DNA of 7,366 bases. Origin: an uncultured Eubacteriales bacterium (GTDB lineage Bacteria > Bacillota > Clostridia > Oscillospirales > Acutalibacteraceae). Shown piece after piece: positions 6,160 through 7,366 of the stretch. Numbering within the stretch: position 1 is the stretch's first letter; each line of letters begins with the position of its first letter. The stretch is taken from the NCBI GenBank assembly GCA_934454845.1, contig CAKSGV010000035.1, positions 1-7,366 of the forward strand, in the 5' to 3' direction. The translations under genes were made by a program, and so were the position numbers. The notes below the pieces were generated by a model. The model saw nothing but the letters and a program-made list of their open reading frames with translations. It was not told the DNA's origin and made no database searches.

Positions 6160-6586
6160 CCCAGCTTTTTGCTTTTCTGACGCGCCGTAAATATGCCGCT
6201 ATTTCTTTCACGGTGTTGCCGTTGTGATAAAATCTTGCTGCCAGCGTTGCCGCCTCCACGATGGTTTCTTCGCTATATCCATCCTGTGCATACATTCGTC
6301 CAAGCTGCTCTATAATTTCATCCTTTTGAATACATAAGCACTGACCTATCTTAAAAATTTCTTCAAGATAGGGTATTTCTTTGTGTTCCTCTAAAATTCC
6401 GAATACAGCGGCACGGTAGTATTGGTTGACATGAGTTCTGTGCGTGCGCCCGTCAAATATTTCTAAATCTCTGCCTATGCCTTCCATGTGGTCACGCTTG
6501 TAAACAGTAGGCCTTCCGCGTTTCTTCTTGTTTTCGGAAGCGGCTTCCGAAAATCTTTTTTCTGTGCTTTGTCTGGTTTCGTTCAA
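6152..6586 (-). CDS. Small AT-hook-like protein of unknown function
   Basis: This 144-aa protein has a charged, probably disordered N-terminus with KKKRGRPTVYK (20-30), whose RGRP core resembles an AT-hook minor-groove binding motif. A helical, possibly helix-turn-helix C-terminus follows (about 70-140: EIIEQLGRMYAQDGYSEE, then NTVKEIAAYLRRVRKAK). I do not recognise a named family; a DNA-binding regulator or relaxosome accessory protein fits its place just upstream of the oriT candidate. The start is a TTG (6584-6586), chosen because GGGAGG (6595-6600) lies 8 bases upstream. A 22-bp palindromic repeat sits in codons 11-18 and again just after the stop. Upstream is an AT-rich gap with no convincing promoter I can define. 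Confidence 0.75.
   Translation of the reverse strand: MNETRQSTEKRFSEAASENKKKRGRPTVYKRDHMEGIGRDLEIFDGRTHRTHVNQYYRAAVFGILEEHKEIPYLEEIFKIGQCLCIQKDEIIEQLGRMYAQDGYSEETIVEAATLAARFYHNGNTVKEIAAYLRRVRKAKSWDV
6531..6552. repeat. Palindromic 22-bp repeat, copy 2
   Basis: TTTTCGGAA (6531-6539) and TTCCGAAAA (6545-6553) form 9-bp arms around GCGGC. It lies 34-55 bases inside the AT-hook-like gene and encodes FSEAASEN there. It repeats copy 1 with one loop mismatch. Confidence 0.7.
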
Positions 6587-6708
6587 TTTGGTTTCCTCCC
6601 GATTAAAACATTTTTCTTTCTATCCATATACAGTACAAAGCGAAAAATAAAAAATGTTCCTGTGTTTTGAAAAAATTTTTTAGGCTTTTTAAAAATATTT
6701 TCGGATAT

Positions 6709-6746
6709 AAAAAACGGCGGTGCTCCTTTTGGGGGAACACCGCCGT
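6709..6746 (-). terminator. Strong intrinsic terminator after the sigma-like gene
   Basis: On the minus strand a 9-bp GC-rich stem (ACGGCGGTG/CACCGCCGT; plus-strand arms 6714-6722 and 6738-6746) is followed by six T's (6709-6714). It starts 14 bases after the stop of the sigma-like gene. The plus strand also has TTTTT after the stem, so it may act in both directions. The region between this and 6600 is AT-rich and holds no gene; it must carry the promoter of the AT-hook-like gene if that gene is transcribed separately. Confidence 0.85.
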
Positions 6747-6760
6747 AGATTTTTACTTAT

Positions 6761-7366
6761 TCAGTTTTCAAAGCCTATGAATTTTTTAAAATCCTTATTC
6801 ATTATTTTCATACGCTTGCTGACCGCACTGTGGGTTTTGTATCCGAGTCGATCGGCAATTTCTTTTTGAGTAAGTCCTTTTTCCGAAAGATAATATATCT
6901 CTTTATCGGTGCTGCTTAAGGTTTTTGCAAACTCATCACGCAGGAAAATATACCGCTGTTCTTCAGCAGGATCATTTGCGAAAAAGTTTTTTACCCCCTC
7001 AATGTTTGTAGTTTCCTCCTCCGACAACTCGCTGAAAAAGAGCGGAGCGCCGAGCTTGGTTTTGCAATGGGTCCACTTGTTGTAGAAGTTAATTTTATCT
7101 TGGTTCAACTGCTCCGAAAAATCCTCGTGCTGCGGAATCTTTTTTGAGATGCCGAAAATTTCCGAAACCTGTTGACCTTGCATAACCGTTTCAATCAGCG
7201 TCTCGTCAATCACCCCGGCGACCTTTTCCACAACCGTATGTATTTCATTATCCGTTAGGTCGTCAATTTCCTTACTAACGGATTTTGCATAACAATCAAG
7301 CCCCAGCATAACCGGTTCTTCATACATTTCAAAAAATCGGTCTATGTACCTGTTCAGCATTTCGGG
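6761..7366 (-). CDS. Sigma-70 region-4-like HTH protein, probably 5'-partial
   Basis: The C-terminal 50 residues read like sigma factor region 4: LSSTDKEIYYLSEKGLTQKEIADRLG, then a recognition-helix segment (HSAVSKRMKIMNKDFKKF), at about 148-195 counted from the ATG at 7358-7360. The preceding ~145 residues are acidic, helical and not a family I can name; no clear sigma region 2 is seen. The ATG at the window edge has no visible ribosome binding site, and the frame stays open to 7366, so the true start may lie outside. Likely roles are an alternative sigma factor or an HTH regulator of element genes; the latter is safer because region 2 is not evident. It ends at TGA (6761-6763), followed by a strong terminator, so it closes its own transcript. 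Confidence 0.7.
   Translation of the reverse strand, partial: PEMLNRYIDRFFEMYEEPVMLGLDCYAKSVSKEIDDLTDNEIHTVVEKVAGVIDETLIETVMQGQQVSEIFGISKKIPQHEDFSEQLNQDKINFYNKWTHCKTKLGAPLFFSELSEEETTNIEGVKNFFANDPAEEQRYIFLRDEFAKTLSSTDKEIYYLSEKGLTQKEIADRLGYKTHSAVSKRMKIMNKDFKKFIGFEN

Larger units (their letters stand above)
1387..7366. mobile_element. Integrative mobilizable or conjugative element, left part (right end outside window)
   Basis: All genes here are minus strand and of element type: large serine recombinase at the edge, ParB-like protein, small coupled ORFs, relaxase, MobC, inverted-repeat-rich oriT candidate, AT-hook-like protein and sigma-like HTH protein. A host-type GH31 gene abuts the recombinase end. 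The left limit of 1387 is the earliest base after the GH31 terminator; the true junction probably lies between 1387 and about 1440. No type IV secretion, coupling protein or second attachment site is visible, so IME versus ICE cannot be decided from this window. Confidence 0.7.

Overview
The window looks like the left end of a mobilizable integrated element (IME or ICE) in a Gram-positive, Clostridia-type chromosome. This rests on strong purine-rich ribosome binding sites (AAGGAG, GGGAGG), moderate GC, and proteins of families common in gut Firmicutes elements: a large serine recombinase, a ParB-like protein, a MOBP-type relaxase with MobC, and a sigma-like HTH protein. No species can be named from sequence alone.

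Positions 1-1386 are host-type DNA. They hold a plus-strand glycoside hydrolase family 31 gene that keeps its (beta/alpha)8 catalytic part and natural C-terminus but lacks the N-terminal beta-sandwich domain. Its 5' side is interrupted near a 16-bp perfect hairpin (29-67). A hairpin terminator (1351-1386) follows the stop codon.

From about 1387 to the window end, every gene is on the minus strand. In order of transcription, right to left: a sigma-70 region-4-like protein (probably cut by the window end) with a strong terminator; a small AT-hook-like protein of unknown function; a possible 46-aa ORF; a cluster of inverted repeats that is the likely oriT; mobC; the relaxase; a 36-aa ORF whose stop overlaps the parB start (ATGA); the ParB-like gene; a 53-aa ORF whose ribosome binding site contains the parB stop codon; a hairpin; and the large serine recombinase with its own promoter. 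The recombinase sits at the chromosomal edge. Its reading frame crosses the terminator of the host gene, so the attachment junction is probably inside or just before its last ~30 codons.

The likely workflow is: the recombinase integrates and excises the element, MobC and relaxase process oriT for transfer using a conjugation machine not seen here, and the ParB-like and HTH proteins handle regulation or maintenance. Points worth a second look are a mobC frame with no standard start codon (ACG at the expected place), a 27-bp perfect palindrome inside the ParB-like gene, a 22-bp palindromic repeat bracketing the AT-hook-like gene, and three unannotated small ORFs placed for translational coupling.
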